Positions 39,594 to 50,179 are shown, counted from the first letter of the stretch. The stretch is DNA of 64,000 nucleotides from Phytophthora colocasiae (GCA_018806915.1 JAGKQI010000103.1:496001-560000); one strand, 5' to 3'. Translations and numbers: made by a program. The notes: generated by a model not told the origin, from the letters alone.

Positions 39594-41539
39594 TCAGAGT
39601 TTTTTTCTCCAAAGTGTCCCGAATTGATTCTCCATCTCTCTTACAGAAGGGAGTGGCGGGAAGCCGGTGCTGTACTCTTGCCAAGCAGCAGTGAAAGTGT
39701 CAATTTGCCGCGACATTCGGAAGTCAGGACACACACCAGGTACGTCTGACTGCTCATAATTTTCAGTACTAGTTACGCGAGTGTGTGGGTTACTAATGTT
39801 GGAAATGTCGAAGTTGTTGCAGGATTGCGTGTTGGATGCCTCTATGGAGACGTGTGTGTTTTCGGCCTGTAGCCGGGTTCCCATTGCAACTAGCGTCTCT
39901 CCAAGACGCAACTGAATCTGCTCTTTATGCGATTGAGCCGACGCTTTGATTTCAGAGGTTAGTCGCTCGAACCCACTGTTAATATCTTGGAATAATTGGG
40001 CTGTTGTTGATCTCAACTCCTTTATGTCCTCAGATACAATTGGCATGGCTTGTTGTAGGAGCAAATGTTCAGGATGCTGAGTTGTCGTTACAGTCTGCAG
40101 AAGTTCGTCCCGGAAAGCATGAAACAAGACACTGCTGAATATTGGATGCAGGAACAATGGGTGTGTGTAGTTCATATGCATCAAAATGACGACGTCTTGT
40201 AGAATAACAACTCGCATGTATCGCAATAAATCGACAAAGCTTTTTCCGGCGATTTCGCGACCTCCAGCTAGCATAACCTTTTCCGATTCGTCCAGGTTAG
40301 GAAATATCATCGCTTGTAAGTCTAGTGGAGGTTCCAAGAGTGACCGGGGGATGTAATATCGATTTGCTTCTGGACCAAATCTGGCGAGAACTCGGAGACA
40401 ATCAAATGGGATTACGTGATTTGCATAAGCTCCATTCCTGCTCTTTGTTGCCCAGTGACCTTGTTTATCGACGGATTCGGCTGATGCACCCCTGATTCAG
40501 CAGTTGCAGCTTGCTTTCGGCCTAGTTGGGTTTTGATTGTGCTTTGGACCCAATTAAACTATATATCGCTTTCAATGCTGAGTACTGCTGAGGGTACGTC
40601 GATTGGATCGTGGGTCCCGCGCCTTTTAGCACGAAGATTGGGTACCAGTGTTCTCGTTTACTGAAGTCTGGCCAGGGCTCGTCGCCAACATGCCACCGAT
40701 GAAAAAAGTAGAGAGCCAACGCGCTAAATGGACAGCGTTCTACATTTTTGTGTCTCATCAAAGCAGTCTCTTCGACGTTTCCGTACTGATTTTTCTTTGA
40801 TTTCCTCCACACAGAACGCAGTAGACTGGCACCACATACACCTTCGTTTTCGTAGACAATGAGGCCGATATGAGGTAAGCACAAGCGTCGTATGTTGTCT
40901 CCACGAGATGACAAACCCAACGAGAGCAAAACATCTGCACGATGACGAAGCCCTTCTTCGGTGCCGCAATTGAACATTTCATCTACTATTCTTTGAACTG
41001 TCGATTCACTGAACGTTGCATCCACCATTGTCTTTTCACCAGCATCTTGAAATGTGTCAGCTTCATGTTGTACCGTAGCCACTTTTTTTTTGCTTTAGCA
41101 GCTCTTTGACAGTATTTGGCCGAACCGGTTGACGGATATTCGTTCCTAAACTAAATTGCAGCCTCCACAAATCCATTATTGCGTTAACATACGCAGCTAG
41201 GGTCGAATGACCGATTACAGCACCAACATCAGCGTCGCTACGTGTAGACGTATCACCAGAATCTGAAGACGTACATCCAGTGTCAGATTTACGTTTCCTT
41301 CCGCGTTTTCGGACATGACGGTTCTGTATTGACGAGAGAAACAGCACCATCTTTGACTCGTTGACTAGCTCGTCGCTATAGCCTTTGCTCTTCATCCATT
41401 CAAGAAACTCGAGCGCTTTTGGAGAGTAGAGAAGTGTTGTAGCGTTAGGTCTTTGAGAATTTCTCGTAGCATGAACACGAAGTACGGCTTCTTTTTCCTG
41501 TAGTGCAAGTTGAATGGCCTGTTCGTTGTGTGCAGCCAA
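39594..41539 (-). pseudogene. Crypton tyrosine recombinase, broken
   Basis: Three overlapping minus-strand pieces in different frames read as one protein. The first (41539-41063) is a core-binding domain: TLAAYVNAIMDLWRLQ, then NTVKELLKQ. The second (41082-40522) has the first catalytic Arg region (LSSRGDNIRRLCLPHI) and HKNVERCPFSALALYFFHRWH. The last (about 40475-39594) has IRGASAESVDKQGHW and AYANHVIPFDCLRV, with the likely catalytic Tyr, and ends in a GCR1_C-type DNA-binding domain (FRMSRQIDTFTAAWQEY, FGTLWRKKL). This is the Crypton architecture known from fungi and oomycetes. Frameshifts and a stop mean it is inactive. Confidence 0.7.
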
Positions 41540-41765
41540 CAGCGCAGCGGCACTTGATGCTGGGTGGGTAATTACTCCTGTGCATTCGTATCACGAACGA
41601 CCTACGTTAGACCTACTCTGGAAGTGAATTGAAGTCGTATTCGTACCATTGATATTACGACAGGACTGCTGCTCGGACATGACTCCCAGTTTCTTTTGCA
41701 CTTGGCATTGCTTTTTTTTTTACTGTTTTGGAAAATTGCTATTTATACTCGGTCACAAAACTAAT

Positions 41766-42678
41766 ACCGACTTCCTCTGTTCATTACTGACGCCTGCTTA
41801 TAACTGACATTGCCGCTAGCCCAATCAAATCACAGAACTGCATTCCTTCATTCATTACTGACAGCATTTTCGCTTTGCGTGCTTGTCTTCAGAATTAAAT
41901 TGGCGCCATGCCTCGCAAGCGCCAAGCATTCTCGGCAGGTGAGAAGCTGAAAATGCTATCCGCCTGGGTGGAATGTGGTGATATAAATGTTGTTATTGCC
42001 ACATTCTTCCCAGGGCTGGATTCCTTTGCCCACGAGCAGCGACGCAAGCTTCTCTACCAGTGGCGCAAACGACTTGGCCACATCGAGGCCGCATGCAAAT
42101 CCGTCAAATGCCGCCGCAAGAAGAAGGGATGACTTCTCCAGCCACTGGACCGAAGAAGTCATCGCATACGCTGCATCAATCAACGTGGTGCTGATGAAGG
42201 TGCCTCCGAGTGCAACCGCAGTTTCGCAACCGGCAGATGTGGCTTGAATAAGCCGCTCAAGGACAAAATGCGTGGCTACTGGGTTGAAGATCTACGTACG
42301 CAGCTCAGAAATTGAGTGCCTGGCGAGCCCTTCAAGATGACCGCCCCCGATCAAACCACCGTGGCAAGGTGGATCGACACGGCGTGGAACGAGCTCAGCG
42401 CAAACACAATCACTGCTGGCTATTCAAAGGCTGGACTCGACGTGACCGAGGTCGATCTAGTCGCCAGTGATTTGGTGGACGAGCTGGCGCGCCTAAATCT
42501 TATTGTTCGCTCTGTAGGACAGGTAGTTGACGATAGAGACTTCGAGAGTTGTGAGAACTGCGATAGTATTCTTAATGAAGCTTGAGCAATTACGTTGGGA
42601 AACATTGCATTTGTTACGTCTTTTTTATGCATTCTTACAGATCAACATCGCTGTCAGCAATGAACAGAGGAAGTCGGT
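41766..42678 (+). mobile_element. pogo-like DNA transposon remnant
   Basis: Inverted repeats 41766-41790 and 42654-42678 (left start ACCGACTTCCTCTGTTCATT, one mismatch over 25 bp) enclose it. The exact ends and target duplication are not clear; GGTCAC words lie just outside both. Confidence 0.6.
41908..42585 (+). pseudogene. pogo/Tigger-type transposase remnant
   Basis: The N-terminal helix-turn-helix piece begins at ATG 41908 (RQAFSAGEKLKMLSAWVE, RRKLLYQWRKRL) and is followed, out of frame, by the end of a DDE_1 domain (LMKVPPSATAVSQPADVA), then by an open tail (42316-42585). The catalytic middle is missing. Confidence 0.7.
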
Positions 42679-42802
42679 AGTGACCGTGGTCACAACCCTA
42701 TGACTGTAGAATAGATATCCACAAAATAAATTTGAACAGTTGTGTTACAACATAATTCCCTGCGGTTGTTCTCTCGAAGAAAAAAGGAACAATCTGAAGA
42801 GC

Positions 42803-43154
42803 ATGATTGTTCTCCCAAGTGGGGAGCGAGTACCGGCAACTCCAGGGAAATACAGATTAACACCCCCACCAGATCTGAATGAGGTTGAAGAAGAGTTTTT
42901 CTTACTTGAGTATGACTTCCCCTTTCTGATTGTGCGAGAGTTGGCATTGCCGGGGGAATCTGGAATGGAGCAAGCTGAAGCTTCTTACCAAGCTTGTTTA
43001 TGGAGACAACAACATACTGAAGGATTCGTTCACTATGATCCAGGAGGCTACGTATTCACCAGTCCAGCAAACAGTCGTGATGGTGAAGGTTGCTGCCAGT
43101 TAATTCCCAATATCTCCTACATTGACGAGACAACGTGGTCTCAACTATCGTACG
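42803..43154 (+). pseudogene. Uma2-family endonuclease-like gene, 5' part, cut by copia
   Basis: ATG 42803 (MIVLPSGERVPATPGKYRL) opens 117 codons that resemble the front of Uma2 (DUF820, PDDEXK) proteins: HYDPGGYVFTSP, then QLIPNISYID where bacterial members have a PDVAF-type motif with the catalytic Asp. The frame runs into the copia LTR and stops three codons in. With the element and one copy of the 5-bp target repeat set aside, the frame continues in phase into 48604-48890, for a product of about 212 residues. Uma2 proteins are bacterial-type nucleases known also from oomycetes, perhaps by transfer; that history is inferred. Confidence 0.75.
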
Positions 43155-43514
43155 TGTTGGAATGAACAGAACACACTAGATAAACTCAATCAAGTGTATT
43201 GATACTCTTAACCTCTAAGCCTACTCTCTAGATCCGTGCTCGGTACCTGGAGGCAAAAGAGGAAGTGAGCTCGTCTTCGGACTTCGTCCTCGACGGCCTC
43301 ACTCCTCACCTCTTGTCGTCATCGCACAATGGATGGCAGACAGCAACTGTCTGCACTATCCAGATCTCAGATGGGATCTGAACTCCCTCTCGTACTTGCT
43401 AATGATAGAAGTAACTCAACAATAAATTGTTTAGAGAGGTTTTACTTTTTACTCGCTGGCAGACACGCTGCCTTATTCGCAAGAGGCGCGCTCAAGCGCG
43501 CCTACCGTTCAACA
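43155..43514 (-). repeat. Copia 3' LTR
   Basis: 360 bp, near-identical to 48239-48598. A purine run (AGTGGGAG on the element's strand) at its inner edge can serve as the polypurine tract. Confidence 0.9.
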
Positions 43515-43721
43515 CTCCCACTAAGTACTAGGGGGAAGTTTTAGATCCCGTACACCTAGCTTTCCTCTTAGTTTTAGGAACTGTTTTGTCGGCAGAGCTT
43601 TTGTGAGAATGTCTGCAGTCATTTCTTGCGTGGCACAATAAGCAATCTTAAGGCGACCAAGTTCCACTAAGTCCCGTGTGAATAGAAAACGAATTTCTAT
43701 GTGCTTATTTGCTTTGTGATT

Positions 43722-46700
43722 TCAAGGGTTTCTCACAATGCTGATGGCGGCATTACTATCACACCAAACCTGCACTGGTACCTTTTGTGGGAATCCCATC
43801 TCGCTTAGAAGATGCCACAACCACTCACTCTCTTTGGCTACCTCGCTTAGTGCGATGAGTTCTGCTTCAGCAGTCGAAAGCGACACGCCTCCTTGCTTGC
43901 TACTACACCACGATACACTAGTACCGGCCATTTGGATCACGTATCCAGTAACGGATTTACGTTCTTTAGGTTGACACGCGAAGCTCGCGTCAGTGTACAC
44001 TTCGTAAGTCACATCTCGTGCTTTTCCATCGAAATATAGACCGTACGTTGACGTCCCTTTCAAGTATTTGAGTACTCGCCTAGCTGCATCCCAATGCGTA
44101 CGGTTGTAACAAGACAGGAACTTGCTAAGTTCTCTAACCGCGTTAGCTATATCGGGTCGAGTCCCTCGGACTAAATACTGGAGAGATCCAACAATGCCTC
44201 TGTAGTCATAAGGCTGTGCCGCAATCTGTTCTGTGGTCATTTCTGTCTCTGGCTCTAGCACAAGGCCAGGGACTTGCGGTGTCATCACCGGTGCGCTGTC
44301 AACCAATTGGTACTTGGTGACTAGTTCTGCAATATATTTGCGTTGTGAGATTGTCATCACACGCTGTTCTCTATTGCGTTTTACCTCCATTTTGAGGATG
44401 TAGTGAATGTCTCCTAGGTCTTTCATTTTGAACCTGTTAGACAACTCAGCTTTTAGCTTGTTGATAAGACCCATGTCTCTTGACATGATCGTCAGATCAT
44501 CAACATATACCACGACTATAAGCCAATTTTCTCCCACTTTTTGCACGTAGATGCAAAACTCTTTGTGGCAGCGTGCAAAACCCATCTCCGTCAAAAAGGA
44601 GTGTAGCACTCTGTACCAAATGCGAGGTGCTTGCTTTAAGCCATAGATGCTCTTCTGAAGTTCACAGACCAGATGCTCGTGGCCTCGCTTCACAAAGCCG
44701 TGAGGTTGCCTCATGTAGATTTTCTGCTCCCCATCCATTGTGCCGTTCAAGAAGGCCGTGTGGACATCAATCTGATGGATATGACAGTCCAATATGGTCC
44801 CTATTGCCAGCACCAGGCGTAGTGACTCGAATCGTGCCACTGGTGCGTATACTTCGTCACAGTCAACTCCATATTCTTGGTAGTTACCTTGCGCGACTAG
44901 GCGGGCTTTGAACCGCTCGACAGTACCGTCGGCGTTGTACTTGACAACAAGTACCCAATGACTTGGCAAAGCCTTACGTCCAGGTGGAAGTCGTACGAGT
45001 CTCCATGTTCCATTCTCGATTAAGGAGTCATACTCTAGTTCTAGAGCTTGTTTCCATTGCTCTCTATGAGGTCCGTTCAAAGCTGCTTTGAGCGATCGGG
45101 GCGTTGGCACTTTATGCTCCGCAATATCCTGCGTAATGTTCTTCTCTAACATCGCTTGGAAGCATTGATAGTCCTGATACCGCTTAGGTTTCTTTGTCTC
45201 TCGCCTTGGGCGTGGTTCATGGCTTTGTGGTGTCTCCACTAGCCCTGCACGTCGGCGTTTGTTATTAGCTCCCACTGTTGGGTTAGCCGTCTGATTTGGC
45301 GATTGAGCTCCCACTGACCCTGTATACTCAGTGGTCGGTGTATCAACTTCTGCTGCTGCGGGTATCCCGCACTCGGCAAATTCAGAAGTGAGGGTTGGAT
45401 CGGTTTGTCCGAATGCTCTCCGGACCATCGTAGCCACATTGGTCGTATCGAACAACACATCTCGTGATAGAATGTGCTTGTTGTTATAGATGTCCCATAA
45501 CCGGTAACCCTTTGTTTCGTCAGAGATTCCTAGGAATCGACACTTTACAGCACGCGCGGACAGTTTCTTGTCCTTCCTTAGTGCCTCTGGCACATGTGCG
45601 AAACAGACCGAACCCCATACTGGCAGTTCCTTTACGTTGGGCGGTTTCCCGTACACCATTTCATAAGGCGTCAGGTATCCCAATCTACGCATAGGTGTGC
45701 GATTCTGCACATAGGTCATGTACATCAGTGCTTCTGGCCACCATCTGTGAGCCATCTCAGCATCCTTTAATGCACAACGCACTCGATCCAGTTTACTCTG
45801 ATGATCGCGTTCTGCCGCTCCATTCTCTTCTGGAGTATAAGTGTTTGACTTCTGGAAGGCTATGCCTTTCCCTTTACAGAAGCTCTGAAACGCAGCGTTC
45901 ACAAACTCAGTGCCACCATCTGAGCGTATCCTTCGAATTGTGAATTTACCTTCACGTTCTAGCTGCAGTAGAAGCTCTTCTACCTTTTTAAAGACTCCTT
46001 TCTTATCGCGGAGGACAAATGTCCATCGCCACGACGTGTTGTCATCGATGATGCTCAGAAAGTACTTGATTCTTCCGGAACTTCCGTACACACCCATTGT
46101 TTTCATTGGACCGTTCGTGTCCATGTGGATGGTACTGATAGGTTGTTCGTCTCTCGAACCCTTTGTGTTGCGGTAGGACATCCTCCGCTTTTTCATCTCT
46201 GCACATGTTGTGCAGAAGAACGGGACTTTCTTAAGACCTGCAGCTGACAGCATGGGCATCCCACCCACTAGTCTTTTGCTTAGCATATCGATGACTGTGT
46301 CTTTGTTTAAGTGGCCAAGTTTGACATGCCACTCTTGTAGTACATTTCCAAGCCTAACTGTATGTGGATCAGCTAACGGCTTGCAGGGCTGTGCTTTAAC
46401 TGCATTGCATAATGCTTGTCGTTCAAACAACGTTTTATTCTGCACATAGTACGCTCCATTTATTGCTTTTGCAACAAACACAAGTTCATTGTCATAAAGG
46501 ACAAATTTGAACTTTCCACTGAGTGAGCCCAATATTTGGTACCCACTGCGTCTGAGCCCGAACTCGCTCAGAATGTTCGAGGTAGCGTGCGGGACCATTG
46601 CTATGTTGTCAAATAGAAACGGTCGAATGCCCTTTGGTCCACTAAAATACAATTTTATTGTACCAATGTGTGTATTTGAGTGCTTAGAGCCCTGTGCAAA

Positions 46701-47081
46701 GGTGAACATGTACTGTGTATTGGGCCTCTTGGTAACAAAGCGCTCCATTTCGCTGGTTAGGCCGTGTCCGCAACCTGAATCCAGCACCCAAGAATCTGTA
46801 GTTAGAAAAGAACTTTCTTGTAACAGTTGCGGATACAGTGTTCGTACCTTGTTCTCCAGCTCACTCATCATGCCGGCAAAGCGCTCAGTCGTCGCTACAA
46901 TCCCTGGATTGCTGACGTCGCCTTTCGGCTCCTGCATGTTGATGTCACCATCCGCATGCTTAGCGGCCGCCTTTTTGGTGTTCGCAGTGTCGACATCCAC
47001 TGCGTTGACAACCGAATCCATTGGTTCGTCATCGTCAGAAAAAGGCAACGTGCCCTTTCCTGGAGTCGGTGGCAGCTCCAC
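43722..47081 (-). CDS. pol: Copia pol polyprotein (protease, integrase, RT, RNase H)
   Basis: About 1119 codons on the minus strand. Order: aspartic protease (WVLDSGCGHG), GAG-pre-integrase and integrase (HMDTNGPMKT, then the DDE core to EENGAAERDHQSKLDRVR), reverse transcriptase (IHQIDVHTAFLNG, YVDDLTIM) and RNase H (YTDASFACQPKERKS, LSTAEAELIALSE). Integrase before RT is the copia order. No ATG opens the frame, as expected for the inside of a single polyprotein. It is in the same phase as gag but is separated from it by a zone in another frame. Function: copies element RNA and inserts the DNA. Confidence 0.92.
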   Translation of the reverse strand: MELPPTPGKGTLPFSDDDEPMDSVVNAVDVDTANTKKAAAKHADGDINMQEPKGDVSNPGIVATTERFAGMMSELENKVRTLYPQLLQESSFLTTDSWVLDSGCGHGLTSEMERFVTKRPNTQYMFTFAQGSKHSNTHIGTIKLYFSGPKGIRPFLFDNIAMVPHATSNILSEFGLRRSGYQILGSLSGKFKFVLYDNELVFVAKAINGAYYVQNKTLFERQALCNAVKAQPCKPLADPHTVRLGNVLQEWHVKLGHLNKDTVIDMLSKRLVGGMPMLSAAGLKKVPFFCTTCAEMKKRRMSYRNTKGSRDEQPISTIHMDTNGPMKTMGVYGSSGRIKYFLSIIDDNTSWRWTFVLRDKKGVFKKVEELLLQLEREGKFTIRRIRSDGGTEFVNAAFQSFCKGKGIAFQKSNTYTPEENGAAERDHQSKLDRVRCALKDAEMAHRWWPEALMYMTYVQNRTPMRRLGYLTPYEMVYGKPPNVKELPVWGSVCFAHVPEALRKDKKLSARAVKCRFLGISDETKGYRLWDIYNNKHILSRDVLFDTTNVATMVRRAFGQTDPTLTSEFAECGIPAAAEVDTPTTEYTGSVGAQSPNQTANPTVGANNKRRRAGLVETPQSHEPRPRRETKKPKRYQDYQCFQAMLEKNITQDIAEHKVPTPRSLKAALNGPHREQWKQALELEYDSLIENGTWRLVRLPPGRKALPSHWVLVVKYNADGTVERFKARLVAQGNYQEYGVDCDEVYAPVARFESLRLVLAIGTILDCHIHQIDVHTAFLNGTMDGEQKIYMRQPHGFVKRGHEHLVCELQKSIYGLKQAPRIWYRVLHSFLTEMGFARCHKEFCIYVQKVGENWLIVVVYVDDLTIMSRDMGLINKLKAELSNRFKMKDLGDIHYILKMEVKRNREQRVMTISQRKYIAELVTKYQLVDSAPVMTPQVPGLVLEPETEMTTEQIAAQPYDYRGIVGSLQYLVRGTRPDIANAVRELSKFLSCYNRTHWDAARRVLKYLKGTSTYGLYFDGKARDVTYEVYTDASFACQPKERKSVTGYVIQMAGTSVSWCSSKQGGVSLSTAEAELIALSEVAKESEWLWHLLSEMGFPQKVPVQVWCDSNAAISIVRNP

Positions 47082-47635
47082 AAACTGGGTGGTGGACTTT
47101 CATATCCACGAGGAGTAAGAGGCAGGTATTTCTGCACTGCGCTGCAGGCATCGACAGCCATCTTGGCCTTGCACTCCTCGAGCGTCACCTCGCGCTTGGG
47201 CTTCTTTGCCTGCTCCTTGACCCTTTTGTTGAGCTGCTGCGGCTCTTTCTTCACTGCGTTGACGCCTTGTCTGCCGCTTAGATACGCGTGGATGTTCCGA
47301 CGCTTAACACCAGCCAACAAGTCTCGAGCCCGTTTGGGGCAGTCCACAAACTTGTGTGGCCCGGCATTATCCATGTCATTGTGGTTGCCGAAACAGTAAC
47401 GGCACTTCATCCGTCCGTGATTGTAGTGCACGTCGTTAATCGGTTCCTGCTGGGATTTGCGCTTTCCCAGCACCGGTTGCTTTGACTTGCTGCCTGCGTG
47501 AACGGGATTCACCGGCTGTGCACTACCGAGAGCCATGATCTCACCCTTGCTCTTGCTGCCGAAGATGGCGCAGAGTTTGGACTCGACGCGATCAGGCGTG
47601 AATTCAGTAGGCGCAAAGCTGATGGCTTGCCCCAC
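46895..47635 (-). pseudogene. Copia gag C-terminal part, frameshifted
   Basis: Minus-strand frame with a zinc-knuckle-like run CRYCFGNHNDMDNAGPHKF, then VDC, and a basic tail. It lies in another frame than the gag start and pol, so two shifts (about 47620 and about 47090) break the polyprotein. Either this copy is dead or one shift is programmed. Confidence 0.65.
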
Positions 47636-48227
47636 AGATGGTTAGGAGCACACCCAGAACCTTGATAACCATCAAATTTGATGATATGACGCCGGTCTTC
47701 AAAGCCTCGCTGCTGTTCCGGCTCACCTGATCCTTCAGGGTCTTGAGCCGAGCAAAGAGGTGGCTCACGCTTTTAAAGTCGCCAATCACTGCCTCTTCGA
47801 ACTGTCGAACGAGGCCAACGACACCAGAGACAGTGTTCAACCCGTAGCGTTTTTCCACGTCACGCCAAGTTACGTGCACAGGTTGATGCACTTTCTCGTT
47901 CATCTTATAGGAGGCTGGCAGTGTCATACTGATCAGGTCCTTGATGTACGATTCCTGCTGATCAAGAAAGGCCAGATGCAAATCGTAGCTCTTCTTTTCC
48001 TCAGCCGTCGCATCGTCTTTCGGTGGAGTCAATGTCGGCATACCAGTCAACGAGTCCTGGTAGCGAATCGTAAGCCTTGCTCGACCAGCCTTGAGCTCCT
48101 CGACAGCGCGTTCGCTGTTTCTTGAGGCAAGGTGGACAAGGATTTGGTCCTTCCACGATGCGAAGCGAGCCTGCTCGCCGTTGAACATCAACATAGTAGT
48201 CAAACCGCTGTTGATGGGCTTGCTCAT
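47604..48227 (-). CDS. gag: Copia gag, N-terminal part
   Basis: From ATG 48227 (MSKPINSGLTTMLMFNGEQ) to a stop at 47604. The SWKDQILVHLASRN start and the helical body match copia gag capsids (WRDVEKRYGLN, VGLVRQFEEAV). The frame is lost near the end; the expected continuation is in the next entry. Confidence 0.85.
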   Translation of the reverse strand: MSKPINSGLTTMLMFNGEQARFASWKDQILVHLASRNSERAVEELKAGRARLTIRYQDSLTGMPTLTPPKDDATAEEKKSYDLHLAFLDQQESYIKDLISMTLPASYKMNEKVHQPVHVTWRDVEKRYGLNTVSGVVGLVRQFEEAVIGDFKSVSHLFARLKTLKDQVSRNSSEALKTGVISSNLMVIKVLGVLLTICGASHQLCAY

Positions 48228-48238
48228 GTTACTTGAAA

Positions 48239-48598
48239 TGTTGGAATGAACAGAACACACTAGATAAACTCAATCAAGTGTATTGATACTCTTAACCTCT
48301 AAGCCTACTCTCTAGATCCGTGCTCGGTACCTGGAGGCAAAAGAGGAAGTGAGCTCGTCTTCGGACTTCGTCCTCGACGGCCTCACTCCTCACCTCTTGT
48401 CGTCATCGCACAATGGATGGCAGACAGCAACTGTCTGCACTATCCAGATCTCAGATGGGATCTGAACTCCCTCTCGTACTTGCTAATGATCGAAGTAACT
48501 CAACAATAAATTGTTTAGAGAGGTTTTACTTTTTACTCGCTGGCAGACACGCTGCCTTATTCGCAAGAGGCGCGCTCAAGCGCGCCTACCGTTCAACA
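48239..48598 (-). repeat. Copia 5' LTR
   Basis: 360 bp. The gag ATG (48227 on the minus strand) starts only 11 nt inside the element, so the leader is very short and overlaps the place of a primer-binding site. Confidence 0.9.
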
Positions 48599-48603
48599 GT
48601 ACG

Positions 48604-48890
48604 AAGAGAGGGACAAGAGATTAATTTCATGCGTGCCAGCGGCTGTGATCGTACTGATGACGAGGATGGACAAGATTGAAGATTTACAAGCAAAAGTGAC
48701 AAAATTCATCAATGCTGGCACTCGTGAAGGAGTTATTGTCGACACTCGAGCTGATCGAGTTTGGATTTACAATCGAAACCAGCAGCCCTACTTCACTGCG
48801 TTAGCACCTATTGAATTTGACTCGTGGCCAGGATTTACGTTGGACTGCATTGCGATACGCGATGCGCGGGTCCGAGAGGGTTTTGAGTAA
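48604..48890 (+). pseudogene. Uma2-family endonuclease-like gene, 3' part
   Basis: Continues the gene begun at 42803. It contains DKIEDLQAKVTKFINAGTRE and GVIVDTRADRVWIY, the helix and strand pattern of the second half of Uma2 domains. The catalytic Glu position seems to hold Val (in CVPAAVIVLMT), so this copy may have lost nuclease activity. It ends TTTTGAGTAA at 48890, about 100 bp from the rhomboid-2 stop. Confidence 0.75.
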
Positions 48891-48992
48891 CTGCTGTAGT
48901 GGTTAGCACTAAAACTCTCATCTCTTTGACAATGAATTACCGATTACTGATTCTCGTAAACAAAAACATTTCGCTATCACACACAGTGCACC

Positions 48993-50179
48993 TTATTCCT
49001 GTCGTGCTGCTCGGAGTCGTCTTCTTTTTCTCATCGATTCGACAAATTTCGGCCAGAATTGCCACCACTGAAATGGTTTTCGGGCAAGACCCAATTTGAT
49101 CAGGAGCTGTTGGACGTAGTACGCTGCATGTCCAACAAGTGCATCTGCGTTTGGTATAACAACGTAGATGTACCCTGCCGTGTAAAAGTACAAAAAGTTA
49201 GTCATTCCATCTTGCCTGTGCTAGGGTATACTCTTTACCTGCCAGTAGTCCTGCTGCTTGAGCCAGTAATGGCAACTTTGGGACGAGAAGGTATGTGATA
49301 AATAGCTCCAGCCAAGCCGCATATTTAGTAGGCACTTTAAAGCTGTAGAGTTTCGTGAAGGTTGGCGAGTTGACATTCAAAATCACCTAAAGGAATGACA
49401 AAAACATGTTAGTTTAATGCTGCCTGTTAGTGCTTTACTTCATTATCTCTGACCTTCATCGCCGTAAGAACTCCTGAAAAACCTGTAAAGCATTCTCGCA
49501 TTGCGCTCTGCAGTAAAAAAACTCATTAAAATTTGTCACTAAAACAAAAAAACTATACAAACCCAGGAAATCAAGTGAGCTCCAAACACGATTAGCGCTT
49601 GGGTCAGAGCAATCAGATATAGCAAAAGCACACAGAACCCAACGCTTCCTAATCGGCCTTCAAGTTTATATCCTTTCCACATCAAAGATAACCTAAAAAC
49701 CCAGCAAAAAAAAACATTAGAATGATCTCTTTCCTCACTTCACACTCTCCATTCTTACATGCTCTGGTATAGATACATCTCTTGGGCATGAATGAATGGT
49801 GCAACAAACATTGCGCCAATCTGCTTCTTCGCCACCACTTTCTCTGGACATCTATCCAACAATTTCTTAATCCAATTCCTCACAATTCACTACTAAAAAT
49901 CTCCTTCTTACAGTGCGAAAGGCAGCACCATTGACGGTGTGCGAGCCACTTGCACATGCAGCAAATACATAACCCCTAACGATCTCCACTCCATCAGCAA
50001 ATAACCCCTTTTTCAAATGGTAAAATTCTCTACGCACCCATCAGTACCAACGTCACGGGAGGTTTGCGGTCCATTCCCTGCACGGAATCGAGCATGGCCA
50101 TGAGCGGTGGAGGGATGTCGGCATTTCTCTGGTCTTCTCGAGTCTCATTCGACTCGTTCCGACGTCGAAACCAGCCCAT
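48993..50179 (-). CDS. Rhomboid-like protein, catalytic His replaced (7 exons)
   Basis: Exons (minus): 50179-50038, 49975-49912, 49851-49759, 49692-49563, 49507-49454, 49386-49239, 49174-48993; frame kept, 270 residues. Exons 2, 3, 5 and 6 have exactly the lengths of those in rhomboid gene 1 (64, 93, 54, 148). The serine motif is kept (ECFTGFSGVLTAMK) but the helix that should hold the catalytic His reads LLAQAAGLLAGYIYV, with Gln in its place. The C terminus lacks the ubiquitin-motif tail and ends in a basic RKRRRLRAARQE. Probably a rhomboid pseudoprotease that binds rather than cuts membrane clients. Confidence 0.85.

Larger units (their letters stand above)
43155..48598 (-). mobile_element. 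Ty1/copia LTR retrotransposon, 5,444 bp
   Basis: LTRs 43155-43514 and 48239-48598 are both 360 bp and differ, by eye, at one base (A/C near 43410/48494). Both run TGTTG...CAACA. The 5-bp GTACG before 43155 (43150-43154) is repeated at 48599-48603. Coding runs on the minus strand, so 48239-48598 is the 5' LTR. Near-identical LTRs mark a young insertion. It splits an Uma2-family gene. Confidence 0.92.
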
